A DNA stretch of 64,000 bases from Flavobacteriaceae bacterium UBA3339 (GTDB lineage Bacteria > Bacteroidota > Bacteroidia > Flavobacteriales > Flavobacteriaceae): contig DERN01000007.1 of NCBI GenBank assembly GCA_002360925.1, positions 5,870 to 69,869 of the forward strand, in the 5' to 3' direction. Made by a program: the position numbers and the translations under genes. The notes beneath the pieces are model-generated. The model did not search any database and had not been told where the DNA came from. It worked only from the letters and a program-made list of their open reading frames with translations. This document shows, one piece after another, positions 18,422 through 27,713 of the stretch; the first letter of the stretch is position 1, and every line of letters starts with the position of its first letter.

Positions 18422-20986
18422 TTATCCACATTTAGAAGAACCACAATCTTTACAAGTTAAACATCCTTCTTGATACATTAAATTAGTCGAATTACAATTC
18501 GTACATTTTTGACCGTTTGCTTCCGTTCCATCTGGTACAAAACGTTTTAATGCGCGTGCAACTCCATTTTTCCAAGTGTTGATTGATTCGTTGTCTAATT
18601 GTAACGAGTTAATCAAATCAACTACATTTTCTATCTTCATTCCGTGACGTAAAGTTCCGGAAATTAATTTTGCGTAGTTCCAGAAAACAGGATCAAAACG
18701 ATATGATAATCCTTCGATTGTTGTTTTGTATCCGCGTTGATTTACATATTGGAAATCGTAACGAGAATTTCCTTTTTCATCTCGATTTTTAATAATAAAT
18801 CCATCATTTACCCAACGAGGTAATAAAATTCCGTCTTCGTCATCTGCCAAGCCCGTAAAGATTTCGTACGGACGATCATCGATTTTTCCGATAAAAGCAA
18901 TCCATTTTTCCTTATTATTTTGGAAACGAACAATATCACAAGCTAATATTTGCGGACGTTTTGTTGGAAAAGAAGTTGCGTTTTCTTCAACAGTTTCTTT
19001 CTTTTCTTCTTTTTTATCGTTCGAAATCAATACTCCAGAACGAGATCCATCGCGATAAACCGTAACTCCTTTACAACCAACTTCCCAAGCTTTCATATAC
19101 AATTGACCAACCAATTCTTCTGAAACATCGTTTGGAACGTTAATCGTAACCGAAATAGAATGATCGACCCATTTTTGGATAGCGCCTTGCATTTCTACTT
19201 TACTTAACCAATCTACATCGTTCGAAGTTGCTTTGTAATAAGGCGATTTTTCGATCAATTCGTTGATTTCTTCTTGTGAATAATTTTGAGTGCTATCGTA
19301 TCCGTTTATATCCATCCACATTTTGAATTTATGGTGAAAAACCACGTATTCTTCCCACGAATCTCCAACTTCATCAATAAAATCTACACGAACATCTTTA
19401 TCGTTCGGATTTACTTTTCTACGACGTTTGTAAACCGGCATAAAAACCGGTTCGATTCCCGAAGTTGTTTGCGATAAAATAGAAGTCGACCCTGTTGGAG
19501 CAATAGTCAACAAAGCAATATTTCTACGCCCGTATTCTTGCATATCGTTATACAATTCCGGATCGTTTTCTTTAATACGCAATGCAAACGGATTATTTGC
19601 TTCGCGTTTTGCATCGTAAATAGCAAATGCTCCGCGCTCTTTTGCCATTTCTACAGACGAACGATAAGCAGCCAAAGCCAATGTTTTATGTAAATTTACC
19701 GAAAATTCGTTTCCTTCTTTAGATCCGTAACGGATTCCTAAAGCAGCCAACATATCTCCTTCTGCTGTAATTCCAACTCCGGTTCTGCGTCCTTCTTCCG
19801 CTTTTTTGCGAATTTCTACCCATAAATTGCGTTCAATTCGTTTTACTTCGGCTTCTTCCGGATCTTCATCGATTTTTTGTAGAATCGTATCAATTTTTTC
19901 TAATTCTAAATCAATAATATCATCCATCATTCGTTGAGCAATTGCAACGTGTTTTTTGAACAATTCAAAATCAAAATAAGCTTCTTTCGTAAATGGATTT
20001 ACGACATACGAAAATAAATTGATTGCCAATAAACGACACGAATCGTAAGCACATAACGGAATTTCGCCACAAGGATTTGTCGATAAAGTTTTATATCCTA
20101 AATCGGCATAACAATCGGGTAACGATTCACGAATAATGGTATCCCAAAATAAAATTCCAGGTTCAGCAGATTTCCATGCATTATGAACGATTTTTTTCCA
20201 TAAATCGGCTGCATTTAATTCTCGTGTAAATTTAGGATTTGCTGAGAAAACAGGATATTTCTGCGTGTACATTTCTTTGTTTTGAACAGCGTTCATAAAC
20301 GAATCATCGATACGAACCGAAACGTTTGCTCCTGTAACTTTTCCTTGTTCTAATTTAGCGTCGATAAATCCTTCCGCATCCGGATGATTAACCGAAACCG
20401 ACAACATTAAAGCTCCGCGACGACCGTCTTGCGCAACTTCGCGCGTTGAATTCGAGAAACGCTCCATAAAAGGAACCAATCCTGTTGAAGTTAAAGCCGA
20501 ATTTTTAACCGGAGAACCTTTTGGACGAATGTGCGATAAGTCATGCCCTACTCCACCGCGACGTTTCATTAACTGAACTTGTTCTTGATCAATTTTCATA
20601 ATTCCGCCGTACGAATCACTTTCGCCGTTGTTTCCGATAACAAAACAGTTTGAAAGAGATGCGATTTGGAATGGATTTCCAATTCCTGTCATTGGACTTC
20701 CTTGCGGAATGATGTAGGTGAAATTTTTAATCAAATCAAAAATTTCTTCTTCACTCATCGGATTTTGATAACGAGTTTCAATTCGAGCAATTTCCGATGC
20801 AATACGTTGGTGCATGTCATCCGGTGTTTTTTCGTAAATATTACCCTGAGAATCTTTCAAAGCATATTTATTTACGAATACCGTTGCTGCCAAAACATCT
20901 CCTTTAAAATATTCGGTCGATGCTTTTACTGCTTCTTCATTTGTATAAGTCTTTTTCATTTCTAAAACCTCTGGTTCCATTTCCAT
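18422..20986 (-). CDS. nrdJ: Class II adenosylcobalamin-dependent ribonucleotide reductase
   Basis: The 854-residue enzyme reduces ribonucleotides to deoxyribonucleotides using a radical from vitamin B12 coenzyme, with no oxygen requirement and no second subunit. It carries SNCFVIGNNGES, the active-site loop STNPCGEIPLC and the phosphate-binding APTGSTS. The Cys-rich tail (CTNCNS, EGCLTCKDCGSSKCG) serves the redox relay. No N-terminal ATP-cone is apparent. Two ATGs (20986, 20980) are possible starts. It is transcribed divergently from a class I RNR under a B12 riboswitch. Confidence 0.95.
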   Translation of the reverse strand: MEMEPEVLEMKKTYTNEEAVKASTEYFKGDVLAATVFVNKYALKDSQGNIYEKTPDDMHQRIASEIARIETRYQNPMSEEEIFDLIKNFTYIIPQGSPMTGIGNPFQIASLSNCFVIGNNGESDSYGGIMKIDQEQVQLMKRRGGVGHDLSHIRPKGSPVKNSALTSTGLVPFMERFSNSTREVAQDGRRGALMLSVSVNHPDAEGFIDAKLEQGKVTGANVSVRIDDSFMNAVQNKEMYTQKYPVFSANPKFTRELNAADLWKKIVHNAWKSAEPGILFWDTIIRESLPDCYADLGYKTLSTNPCGEIPLCAYDSCRLLAINLFSYVVNPFTKEAYFDFELFKKHVAIAQRMMDDIIDLELEKIDTILQKIDEDPEEAEVKRIERNLWVEIRKKAEEGRRTGVGITAEGDMLAALGIRYGSKEGNEFSVNLHKTLALAAYRSSVEMAKERGAFAIYDAKREANNPFALRIKENDPELYNDMQEYGRRNIALLTIAPTGSTSILSQTTSGIEPVFMPVYKRRRKVNPNDKDVRVDFIDEVGDSWEEYVVFHHKFKMWMDINGYDSTQNYSQEEINELIEKSPYYKATSNDVDWLSKVEMQGAIQKWVDHSISVTINVPNDVSEELVGQLYMKAWEVGCKGVTVYRDGSRSGVLISNDKKEEKKETVEENATSFPTKRPQILACDIVRFQNNKEKWIAFIGKIDDRPYEIFTGLADDEDGILLPRWVNDGFIIKNRDEKGNSRYDFQYVNQRGYKTTIEGLSYRFDPVFWNYAKLISGTLRHGMKIENVVDLINSLQLDNESINTWKNGVARALKRFVPDGTEANGQKCTNCNSTNLMYQEGCLTCKDCGSSKCG

Positions 20987-21379
20987 AGTATCTTTTTTAT
21001 TAATTTTTCTTACGGCTTATTTTGTCTAATTCCTTAAAAAACAAGCTTCTATTTAAAACCTATTTTCACAGGAAAGAACTGTCTAAAATTACAAAGATTT
21101 TTTAAATAAATACAGCATAACAAAAAAATAACATTTATACTTATCAACAACCGTTAATAACATTATAAAAATAAAAGTTTACAAAAAAAACAAACTAAAA
21201 CTCTAAATAACAAACGGTTGTGTTTTTTAAAAAACAAAAAAGTTTACAAAAAATAAAAACATTTAAAAATCAATACATAAAACAATTTTAAAAATCAAAC
21301 AAACATATCAAAATCATTATCAACAAAAATTGTTCATAACTTATGATTAATTTTTCTTTAAAAAGTGAAATAATTAAGA
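20987..21379. other. AT-rich divergent regulatory region between RNR genes
   Basis: About 390 bases without a gene separate nrdJ from the riboswitch transcript. The region is very A-rich on the plus strand. It holds a 9-bp inverted repeat pair (ACAACCGTT at 21147-21155 and AACGGTTGT at 21213-21221) whose centres are about 66 bases apart. I cannot recognise an NrdR box by eye. No convincing -7 element for nrdJ was found. Confidence 0.5.
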
Positions 21380-21387
21380 TACATTTG
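21380..21387 (+). promoter_or_regulatory. -7 element of the class I RNR operon
   Basis: TACATTTG matches TAnnTTTG and would start transcription a few bases before the P1 stem of the cobalamin riboswitch. Confidence 0.6.
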
Positions 21388-21391
21388 GGAT

Positions 21392-21500
21392 ATCCTTTTT
21401 TACCGAAAAAAGAGAATCAAGTGTAAACCTTGAACTGTTGCGCAACTGTAAATAAGTCAGACAACTTATGAGTCAGACCTCTGGTAAAAGGCAGCGTTGC
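21392..21500 (+). promoter_or_regulatory. Cobalamin (B12) riboswitch
   Basis: The leader contains the conserved cobalamin aptamer core: GAATCAAGTGTAAACCTTGAACTGTT, GCGCAACTGTAA, then AAGTCAGAC and a B12-box-like AGTCAGACCTCTGG (given in pieces, 21413-21484). The outer P1 stem pairs TTTTACC (21397-21403) with GGTAAAA (21483-21489). It sits about 100 bases before the ATG of the class I RNR small subunit, so adenosylcobalamin binding is expected to shut off the B12-independent enzyme. The expression platform lies in 21490-21595. The mechanism, terminator or start-site block, is not clear. Confidence 0.9.
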
Positions 21501-21595
21501 TTTCGCACAAAAAGTAAATGTCTATAAGAACTTTCCTTTTTAATGGATATGTTTTTTCGGAATTTACTTCATTGTTTCATATAAAAAATAAAGTT

Positions 21596-22570
21596 ATGAG
21601 TATTTTCACCAAACGTATCAATTACAAACCTTTTGAGTATCCTGAAATTTTAGAATTTACAAACGCTATTAATAAATCGTTTTGGGTTCATTCTGAAGTT
21701 GATTTTACAGCCGATGTTCAAGATTTCCATTCACATCTTTCGCCTTTAGAACAAGAAATTGTAAAACGCAGTTTATTGGCTATTGCGCAGATTGAGGTAA
21801 ATGTAAAAACTTTTTGGGGAAATTTGTATTTGCATCTTCCAAAACCAGAATTTAATGGATTAGGAAGTACGTTTGCAGAGTGTGAATTCCGTCATTCCGA
21901 AGCTTACTCTCGTTTATTAGAAGTTTTAGGATACAACAACGCCTTTGAAAAAGTAATCGAAATCCCGGCAATTAAAAAGCGTATCGATTATTTATCAAGC
22001 GCATTAAAACATTCAAAATCTGAAAACGAAAAAGACTACTTAAAATCTTTAATTTTATTTACCATTTTAATCGAAAACGTTTCGTTGTTCAGTCAATTTG
22101 CTATCATTTTATCGTTCACTCGTTTTAAAGGCGCAATGAAAAATGTAAGCAATATTATTGCTTGGACTTCGGTTGACGAACAAATTCACGCGAATGCAGG
22201 AATTTACATCATCAATAAAATTAAGGAAGAATTCCCTGATTATTTTGATGAAGAAACAGTGAACGAAATCAACGAAATCGTAAAAGAATCAATCGCAATC
22301 GAAGCCGAAATTTTAGATTGGATTTTTGAACAAGGCGAATTAGATACAATTTCTAAAAGCAATCTTTTAAACTTTATGAAATTTAGATTAGACGAAAGTT
22401 TAGTTAAAATTGGAATGGATAAAGTGTTTTTTGTTTCGAACGAAGAGTACCAGCCAATGGTTTGGTTTGAAGAAGAAATCTTTGCAAACAGCTTAGATGA
22501 TTTCTTTGCAAAACGTCCGGTAGAATACACAAAACACGATAAAAGTATTACGGCAAACGATTTATTTTAA
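21596..22570 (+). CDS. nrdB: Class I ribonucleotide reductase small (radical) subunit
   Basis: The 324-residue ferritin-like protein houses the metal site and radical. The family motif ExxHxxxY is intact as EFRHSEAY, giving the metal ligands and the radical tyrosine. A later ligand pair is in SVDEQIHANA. The frame is open 26 codons further upstream to an ATG at 21518, inside the riboswitch expression platform, but MSIFTKRINY is the family-like N-terminus. There is no ATP-cone. The large subunit starts 84 bases downstream. NrdB rather than NrdF naming is tentative. Confidence 0.93.
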   Translation: MSIFTKRINYKPFEYPEILEFTNAINKSFWVHSEVDFTADVQDFHSHLSPLEQEIVKRSLLAIAQIEVNVKTFWGNLYLHLPKPEFNGLGSTFAECEFRHSEAYSRLLEVLGYNNAFEKVIEIPAIKKRIDYLSSALKHSKSENEKDYLKSLILFTILIENVSLFSQFAIILSFTRFKGAMKNVSNIIAWTSVDEQIHANAGIYIINKIKEEFPDYFDEETVNEINEIVKESIAIEAEILDWIFEQGELDTISKSNLLNFMKFRLDESLVKIGMDKVFFVSNEEYQPMVWFEEEIFANSLDDFFAKRPVEYTKHDKSITANDLF

Positions 22571-22653
22571 TTACAGAATTAAATTATTGTTACATTGAAT
22601 TTGTTCTTTATTTCTTCAAATTCTGAAAATAAAAAACAATTAAAAGAAAAATT

Positions 22654-24300
22654 ATGGAAAGACTTTGGTGGCTTAACGAAGAAAGCGAACAAATATTAAA
22701 CAGAGGATATCTGTTAAAAGGAGAAACAACACAAAAAGCAATAGAACGCGTTGCAACCGCAGCTGCAAAACGTTTATACAAACCAGAATTGGCCGAAGCT
22801 TTTATCGAAATGATCGAAAAAGGCTGGATGAGTCTTTCGTCTCCTATTTGGGCAAATATGGGAACCGAACGCGGATTACCGATTTCTTGTTTCAACGTTT
22901 ACGTTCCAGATCACATCGAAGGAATTACACATAAATTAGGCGAAGTTATTATGCAAACCAAAATTGGTGGCGGAACTTCGGGTTATTTTGGCGAATTAAG
23001 AGAGCGCGGAAGTGCGGTAACCGATAACGGAAAAAGTAGTGGTGCAGTAAGCTTTATGAAATTGTTTGATACAGCAATGGATACGATTTCTCAAGGCGGA
23101 GTTCGTCGTGGTGCGTTTGCTGCTTATTTAGATATTGACCACCAAGATATTAAAGAGTTTTTAGAGATAAAAAACATTGGAAACCCAATTCAGAACCTTT
23201 TTTACGGTGTTTGTATTCCTGATTATTGGATGCAAGATATGATTGATGGTGATGTTGAAAAAAGAGAAGTTTGGGCAAAAGTTTTAGAAAGTCGTCAGCA
23301 AAAAGGCTTGCCTTATCTTTTCTTTACAGATAATGTAAACCGAAACAAACCTGAAGTTTACAAAGACAAAGAAATGCAGATTTACGCAAGTAATTTGTGT
23401 TCGGAAATTGCGTTACCTTCTTCTAAAGATGAATCGTTTGTTTGTTGTTTATCTTCGATGAATTTGGAATTGTATGATGAATGGAAAGATACCGAAGCTG
23501 TTAAATTAGCAACGTATTTCTTAGATGCTGTAATGTCTGAATTTATTGAGAAAACCGAAGGAAATTATTATTTACAATCGGCACATAATTTTGCAAAAAA
23601 TCACCGCGCTTTAGGTTTAGGCGTAATGGGATGGCATTCGTATTTACAGAAAAACAAAATCGGTTTTGAAAGTTTACAAGCTAAAATGTTAACCAATCAA
23701 ATCTTTAGCGAATTAAAAGATAAATCAGAAAAAGCTTCTCAAGATTTAGCTCGAATTTACGGAGAACCTGAAGTTTTAAAAGGATACGGAAGAAGAAATA
23801 CTACCTTATTAGCGATTGCTCCTACCACATCTTCATCGGCTATTTTAGGTCAAACTTCACCAGGAATTGAACCTTTTAGTAGTAATTATTATAAAGCAGG
23901 TTTGGCAAAAGGAAACTTTATGCGCAAAAATAAATACCTTAAACAATTATTAGAAGAAAAAGGAATTGACACCGAAGAAACTTGGAGAAGTATTATGCTG
24001 AATCACGGAAGTGTTCAACATCTTCCTGAATTAACACAAGAAGAAAAAGATGTTTTTAAAACGTTTAAAGAATTAAGTCAGTACGAAATTATCTTACAGG
24101 CGTCAATCCGTCAAAAATATATCGATCAAGCACAAAGTTTAAATATCAATATTCCTTCAAATCTTCCGATTAAAGAAGTAAATCGTTTGTTGATTGAAGC
24201 TTGGAAATTAGGAGTAAAAACATTGTACTATCAAAGAAGTCAAAGCGTTTCGAAAGAATTTGTAAACAATTTAGTTACCTGTACAAGTTGCGAAGCTTAA
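22654..24300 (+). CDS. nrdA: Class I ribonucleotide reductase large (catalytic) subunit
   Basis: At 548 residues this is a short NrdA without the usual N-terminal ATP-cone. Catalytic residues are recognisable: the SCFN cysteine near residue 87, the NLCSEI cysteine and glutamate near 250, and the paired cysteine in VCCLSS. The radical-transfer tyrosines are in KTLYYQRS, and the C-terminal redox pair is CTSC. It reduces ribonucleotides with the radical supplied by the upstream small subunit. It is in an operon with nrdB, so it is under the same B12 riboswitch. Confidence 0.94.
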   Translation: MERLWWLNEESEQILNRGYLLKGETTQKAIERVATAAAKRLYKPELAEAFIEMIEKGWMSLSSPIWANMGTERGLPISCFNVYVPDHIEGITHKLGEVIMQTKIGGGTSGYFGELRERGSAVTDNGKSSGAVSFMKLFDTAMDTISQGGVRRGAFAAYLDIDHQDIKEFLEIKNIGNPIQNLFYGVCIPDYWMQDMIDGDVEKREVWAKVLESRQQKGLPYLFFTDNVNRNKPEVYKDKEMQIYASNLCSEIALPSSKDESFVCCLSSMNLELYDEWKDTEAVKLATYFLDAVMSEFIEKTEGNYYLQSAHNFAKNHRALGLGVMGWHSYLQKNKIGFESLQAKMLTNQIFSELKDKSEKASQDLARIYGEPEVLKGYGRRNTTLLAIAPTTSSSAILGQTSPGIEPFSSNYYKAGLAKGNFMRKNKYLKQLLEEKGIDTEETWRSIMLNHGSVQHLPELTQEEKDVFKTFKELSQYEIILQASIRQKYIDQAQSLNINIPSNLPIKEVNRLLIEAWKLGVKTLYYQRSQSVSKEFVNNLVTCTSCEA

Positions 24301-24427
24301 AATTTCGATTTTAATAAATTATTCTTAAAGAAAACACATAATCAATAAAAAGAACAAACCAAAAAAAATAGAAGTAATTACTTTTTTAAAGAATTCGTAA
24401 ATTAGTTTGTTCAAAATTAAGAAGAAT

Positions 24428-24817
24428 ATGACTATTGAAGAAAGAATAAAAAATTCGGAAACACGTATTTTTAAAGCCGTTTTTCCGAACACAACCAATC
24501 ATTACGATACGCTTTTCGGAGGAACTGCAATGCACATGATGGATGAAGTTGCTTTTATAACGGCAACTCGTTTTTCGCGTCAGATTATGGTAACTGTTTC
24601 TACTGATCGTATCGATTTTAACAAACCAATTCCTGCAGGAACTATTGTTGAATTAGTTGGAAAAGTAACACATGTTGGAAATACTAGTTTAAAAGTTTCG
24701 GTCGAGATTTTCATTGAAGAAATGTATAACGAAGTTCGTTATCAAGCTATTAAAGGTGAATTTACTTTCGTTGCTTTAGATAAAAACAAAAAGCCAACAA
24801 AGGTTATTAAAGAATAA
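24428..24817 (+). CDS. Acyl-CoA thioesterase, hotdog fold
   Basis: The 129-residue protein resembles YciA-type thioesterases. The hotdog signature NHYDTLFGGTAMHMMDEVAF is at about residues 25-44, followed by the strand STDRIDFNKPIP. It would hydrolyse acyl-CoA in the cytosol, working as an oligomer. The ATG at 24428 is chosen over a rarer start seven codons upstream. It is probably its own transcription unit, ending in a strong terminator. Confidence 0.88.
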   Translation: MTIEERIKNSETRIFKAVFPNTTNHYDTLFGGTAMHMMDEVAFITATRFSRQIMVTVSTDRIDFNKPIPAGTIVELVGKVTHVGNTSLKVSVEIFIEEMYNEVRYQAIKGEFTFVALDKNKKPTKVIKE

Positions 24818-24847
24818 AAAAGGTTTCCAAATTGGAAACCTTTTTTT
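24816..24847 (+). terminator. Intrinsic terminator after the thioesterase gene
   Basis: A perfect stem AAAAAAGGTTTCCAA with its complement ends in a run of seven T. Confidence 0.85.
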
Positions 24848-24884
24848 ATGTATTTAGTGTTTTATCTAATGACCGAATAAAAAA

Positions 24885-26351
24885 CTAAGCTTTAACAGGT
24901 ATATTCTTCAAAATTTCTAAAACAAAATCCCAATATTTTTGAACAGATGAAATAGAAACTCGTTCTTCTGGTGAATGCGCTCCACGAATAGTTGGACCAA
25001 AAGAAATCATTTCCATCTCCGGATAATTTGTTCCTAAAATTCCACATTCTAATCCGGCATGACAAGCAATTACGTTGGCTTTATGTCCGTTTTGTTTTTC
25101 GTATAAATCTGTTAAAACTTCTAAAATAGACGAATTCGGATTTGGTGTCCAACCTGGATAAGATCCAGAAAACTCTACTTCACATCCCATTAATTCAAAC
25201 GCAGAACGTAAAGAATTTGCTAAATCAAACTTAGAAGATTCAACTGAAGAACGTGTTAAACATTGAATTTGCAACTTTCCTTCTCCAACTGTTACTTTTG
25301 CGATATTGTTTGATGTTTCTACTAAATCTTCAAAATCAGCACTCATTTTATAAACGCCATTATGAGCGGTATATAAAGCGCGAACTAAATAATACTGAGC
25401 CATGGGTGGCATTACTTTAGCAGGTACACTTTCTAATTTTTCGAATATAATTTCTAAACTAGGTTCTGTTGTTGCATATTCTGCTTTTATTTCTCGAACA
25501 ATTTGTTGCATATCGAAAACAAAAGCTTCATCATAAACTTTCGAAATAATTACTTCAGCAACACTTTCGCGCGGAATAGCATTACGTAAACTTCCACCAT
25601 TAATTGTAGAAATTTGTAATCCAAAACTATCGAATCCATTAAATAACAAACGATTCATCATTTTATTTGCATTTCCTAAGCCTTTGTGAATATCCATTCC
25701 TGAATGACCACCTTTTAAACCTTTTACCGTGATTTTATAACCAACAGATCCGTCAGGTGTTTCTTCTTCATCGTATTCAGCACGCGCCGTTACATCAACT
25801 CCACCAGCACAACCAATATCAATTTCATCATCTTCTTCAGTATCTAAATTCAATAAGATTTCACCTTTAAGCAAACCTCCTTTTAGTCCCATTGCACCAG
25901 TCATTCCCGTTTCTTCATCAATCGTAAATAAGGCCTCAATAGCCGGATGTTCAATCTCTTTAGAAGCCAAAATAGCCATAATTGTTGCTACTCCGATTCC
26001 GTTATCGGCGCCTAAAGTTGTTCCTTTTGCTCGAACCCAATCTTCATCAACATACATTTCAATTCCTTGCGTGTCGAAATCAAAAATAGTATCGTTATTT
26101 TTTTGATGAACCATATCTAAATGCGATTGCATTACAATTGGTTTACGGTTTTCCATTGCTGCAGTAGCTGGTTTTTTAATAATAACATTTCCAACTTCAT
26201 CAACAAGGGTTTCTAATCCTAAATTTTCACCAAATTGTTTCATGAAAGCAATCACGCGTTCTTCTTTCTTAGAAGGGCGTGGAACCGCATTTAAATCAGC
26301 AAAATGATTCCAAAGTGCTATCGGTTCTAAATTTCGAATATCTTGACCCAT
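24885..26351 (-). CDS. pepD: Xaa-His dipeptidase PepD (M20C)
   Basis: The 488-residue cytosolic metallopeptidase cleaves beta-alanyl-His and other Xaa-His dipeptides. The di-zinc site residues are visible: His in QSHLDMV, Asp in GADNGIG, and Glu pair in FTIDEETGMTG. A lid domain in the middle (GGHSGMDIHKGLGNAN) and a C-terminal ACHAGLECG follow family order. Length is typical. The gene stands just downstream of a membrane-anchored SRPBCC protein gene on the same strand. Confidence 0.94.
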   Translation of the reverse strand: MGQDIRNLEPIALWNHFADLNAVPRPSKKEERVIAFMKQFGENLGLETLVDEVGNVIIKKPATAAMENRKPIVMQSHLDMVHQKNNDTIFDFDTQGIEMYVDEDWVRAKGTTLGADNGIGVATIMAILASKEIEHPAIEALFTIDEETGMTGAMGLKGGLLKGEILLNLDTEEDDEIDIGCAGGVDVTARAEYDEEETPDGSVGYKITVKGLKGGHSGMDIHKGLGNANKMMNRLLFNGFDSFGLQISTINGGSLRNAIPRESVAEVIISKVYDEAFVFDMQQIVREIKAEYATTEPSLEIIFEKLESVPAKVMPPMAQYYLVRALYTAHNGVYKMSADFEDLVETSNNIAKVTVGEGKLQIQCLTRSSVESSKFDLANSLRSAFELMGCEVEFSGSYPGWTPNPNSSILEVLTDLYEKQNGHKANVIACHAGLECGILGTNYPEMEMISFGPTIRGAHSPEERVSISSVQKYWDFVLEILKNIPVKA

Positions 26352-26394
26352 GTTATTTGAATTTCAAATTAGTCTTTAAATTTTTATTTTTTAT

Positions 26395-27450
26395 TTAGTT
26401 TGAAGTTAAACTATCTTTAACTATTACTGGTTCTTCAACAATTGGAATAAAACTTTCGTTTACGGGAATAATGAATTCCGTAATCCATTCGTTTGATTTT
26501 TGAGTATCTAAAATAGATGTTTTGTAAATCGAAATAGGTTTTATATCGGCACGTTGTGTAAGGTGTTTTTCTAAAACTTGTTTTTTGGCTTCGTTCCAAG
26601 CTTTATCACTGTGAATATAATCTCCGGTTAAAACTACCTTATATCCGTTAAAAGTTGGCATTTTTTCGCAAACAATATCACTTCCTTCTGCTGTGCTAAA
26701 AAAGTTTTTAATTGGAAGACAGACCGAATATTTTACATTTCCGGAAAGTAAATTGATATTCTCGAACATTGTAAACGGAGATCCATACGCATTTAATTCG
26801 AAGTTTTTAGCAAAATTGCTCATATGCTCAATACTTTGAAAAATCTTATCGCCTAAACTTTCAATATTTGATTCGACTGTTTGACGAATATAATAGGTTT
26901 CATTGAAAACAATTAAATTTTCGCTTTTAATCGTGAAGTTTTTTAAACTTTCTACAATATTATATTCAATAGTATTTAATCCTTTTTCGAAAACAGGAGC
27001 AATCATACTTTCAGGAGTTCCCTTAAAAAACAATTGAAATTTTTCTGTAAAAGACAAATTCCCTTTAATTTTCCATTCAACCTTCGTCTTTCCTCCTACT
27101 TCGGTAAAATACATTTTTGTATCGTATTCATTTCCATCAATATCCAATTGCAAATAAAGCGAATCGTTTTGAACCGATTTTTTAATAAAAGCATCGTTTC
27201 CATTCCATTCTACTTTTGCATTTGTTCCTTTATAAATAGAATCTAATTTAAAAGCACTTTCGTTATTATTCCAAGGATTCCATTCCGAAAAATTCTGTAA
27301 ATTATCTACATATCGAAACATTCTCTGATTCGATAATTCGGTTTGCTTTGTAACATTTAATTCGTATTCGCTTTTTCCTGTGGCAATATAAACCGACAAA
27401 AAAACGACTGATAAAACAAGGATGATGACGATGTACTTCAGAATCTTCAT
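26395..27450 (-). CDS. Membrane-anchored SRPBCC / effector-binding domain protein
   Basis: The 351-residue protein has one N-terminal membrane helix (about residues 5-24). A START-like SRPBCC domain follows to about residue 165 (RMFRYVDNLQNFSEWNPW, TKVEWKIKGNL). The C-terminal half resembles the GyrI/AraC effector-binding fold (YIRQTVES, GDYIHSDKAWNEAKKQV). Both domains bind small hydrophobic ligands in other proteins. The ligand here is unknown. It lies 7 bases after a small two-helix membrane protein gene, so the two are co-transcribed. Confidence 0.75.
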   Translation of the reverse strand: MKILKYIVIILVLSVVFLSVYIATGKSEYELNVTKQTELSNQRMFRYVDNLQNFSEWNPWNNNESAFKLDSIYKGTNAKVEWNGNDAFIKKSVQNDSLYLQLDIDGNEYDTKMYFTEVGGKTKVEWKIKGNLSFTEKFQLFFKGTPESMIAPVFEKGLNTIEYNIVESLKNFTIKSENLIVFNETYYIRQTVESNIESLGDKIFQSIEHMSNFAKNFELNAYGSPFTMFENINLLSGNVKYSVCLPIKNFFSTAEGSDIVCEKMPTFNGYKVVLTGDYIHSDKAWNEAKKQVLEKHLTQRADIKPISIYKTSILDTQKSNEWITEFIIPVNESFIPIVEEPVIVKDSLTSN

Positions 27451-27457
27451 AAAAAAA

Positions 27458-27646
27458 TTAATGTTTTAAAGTAAACTTAAGAAGAAATAATATGCCAACA
27501 AAAGCTAAAAAAGCAATTAAAACCCACAAACTGCCTTTGTAATATATTTTGTGCAAATGCAAGTCTTTTCGATACATGATAATCATTGCAATTACGAATA
27601 CGATAATAAACAGCACTGCAAAAATAATCTGACCTTGTGAAAACAT
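27458..27646 (-). CDS. Small two-helix membrane protein (62 aa)
   Basis: Two hydrophobic segments, at about residues 5-24 and 40-57, flank a short basic loop (YRKDLHLHKIYYKG). The start at 27646 follows a TATCTTTG element. The frame extends seven codons further up, across part of the promoter. Function unknown. Confidence 0.65.
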   Translation of the reverse strand: MFSQGQIIFAVLFIIVFVIAMIIMYRKDLHLHKIYYKGSLWVLIAFLAFVGILFLLKFTLKH

Positions 27647-27664
27647 ATTTTCTATTTTTAATAA

Positions 27665-27672
27665 CAAAGATA
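27665..27672 (-). promoter_or_regulatory. -7 element of the small membrane protein operon
   Basis: The minus strand reads TATCTTTG, about 19 bases upstream of the ATG at 27646. Confidence 0.55.
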
Positions 27673-27682
27673 GTTAAAATAT

Positions 27683-27709
27683 AAAAGGCTCACATAATGC
27701 GAGCCTTTT
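27683..27709 (-). terminator. Terminator after ilvE
   Basis: The stem AAAAGGCTC / GAGCCTTTT with a 9-base loop lies directly after the ilvE stop on the minus strand. Confidence 0.7.
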
Positions 27710-27713
27710 AAAA

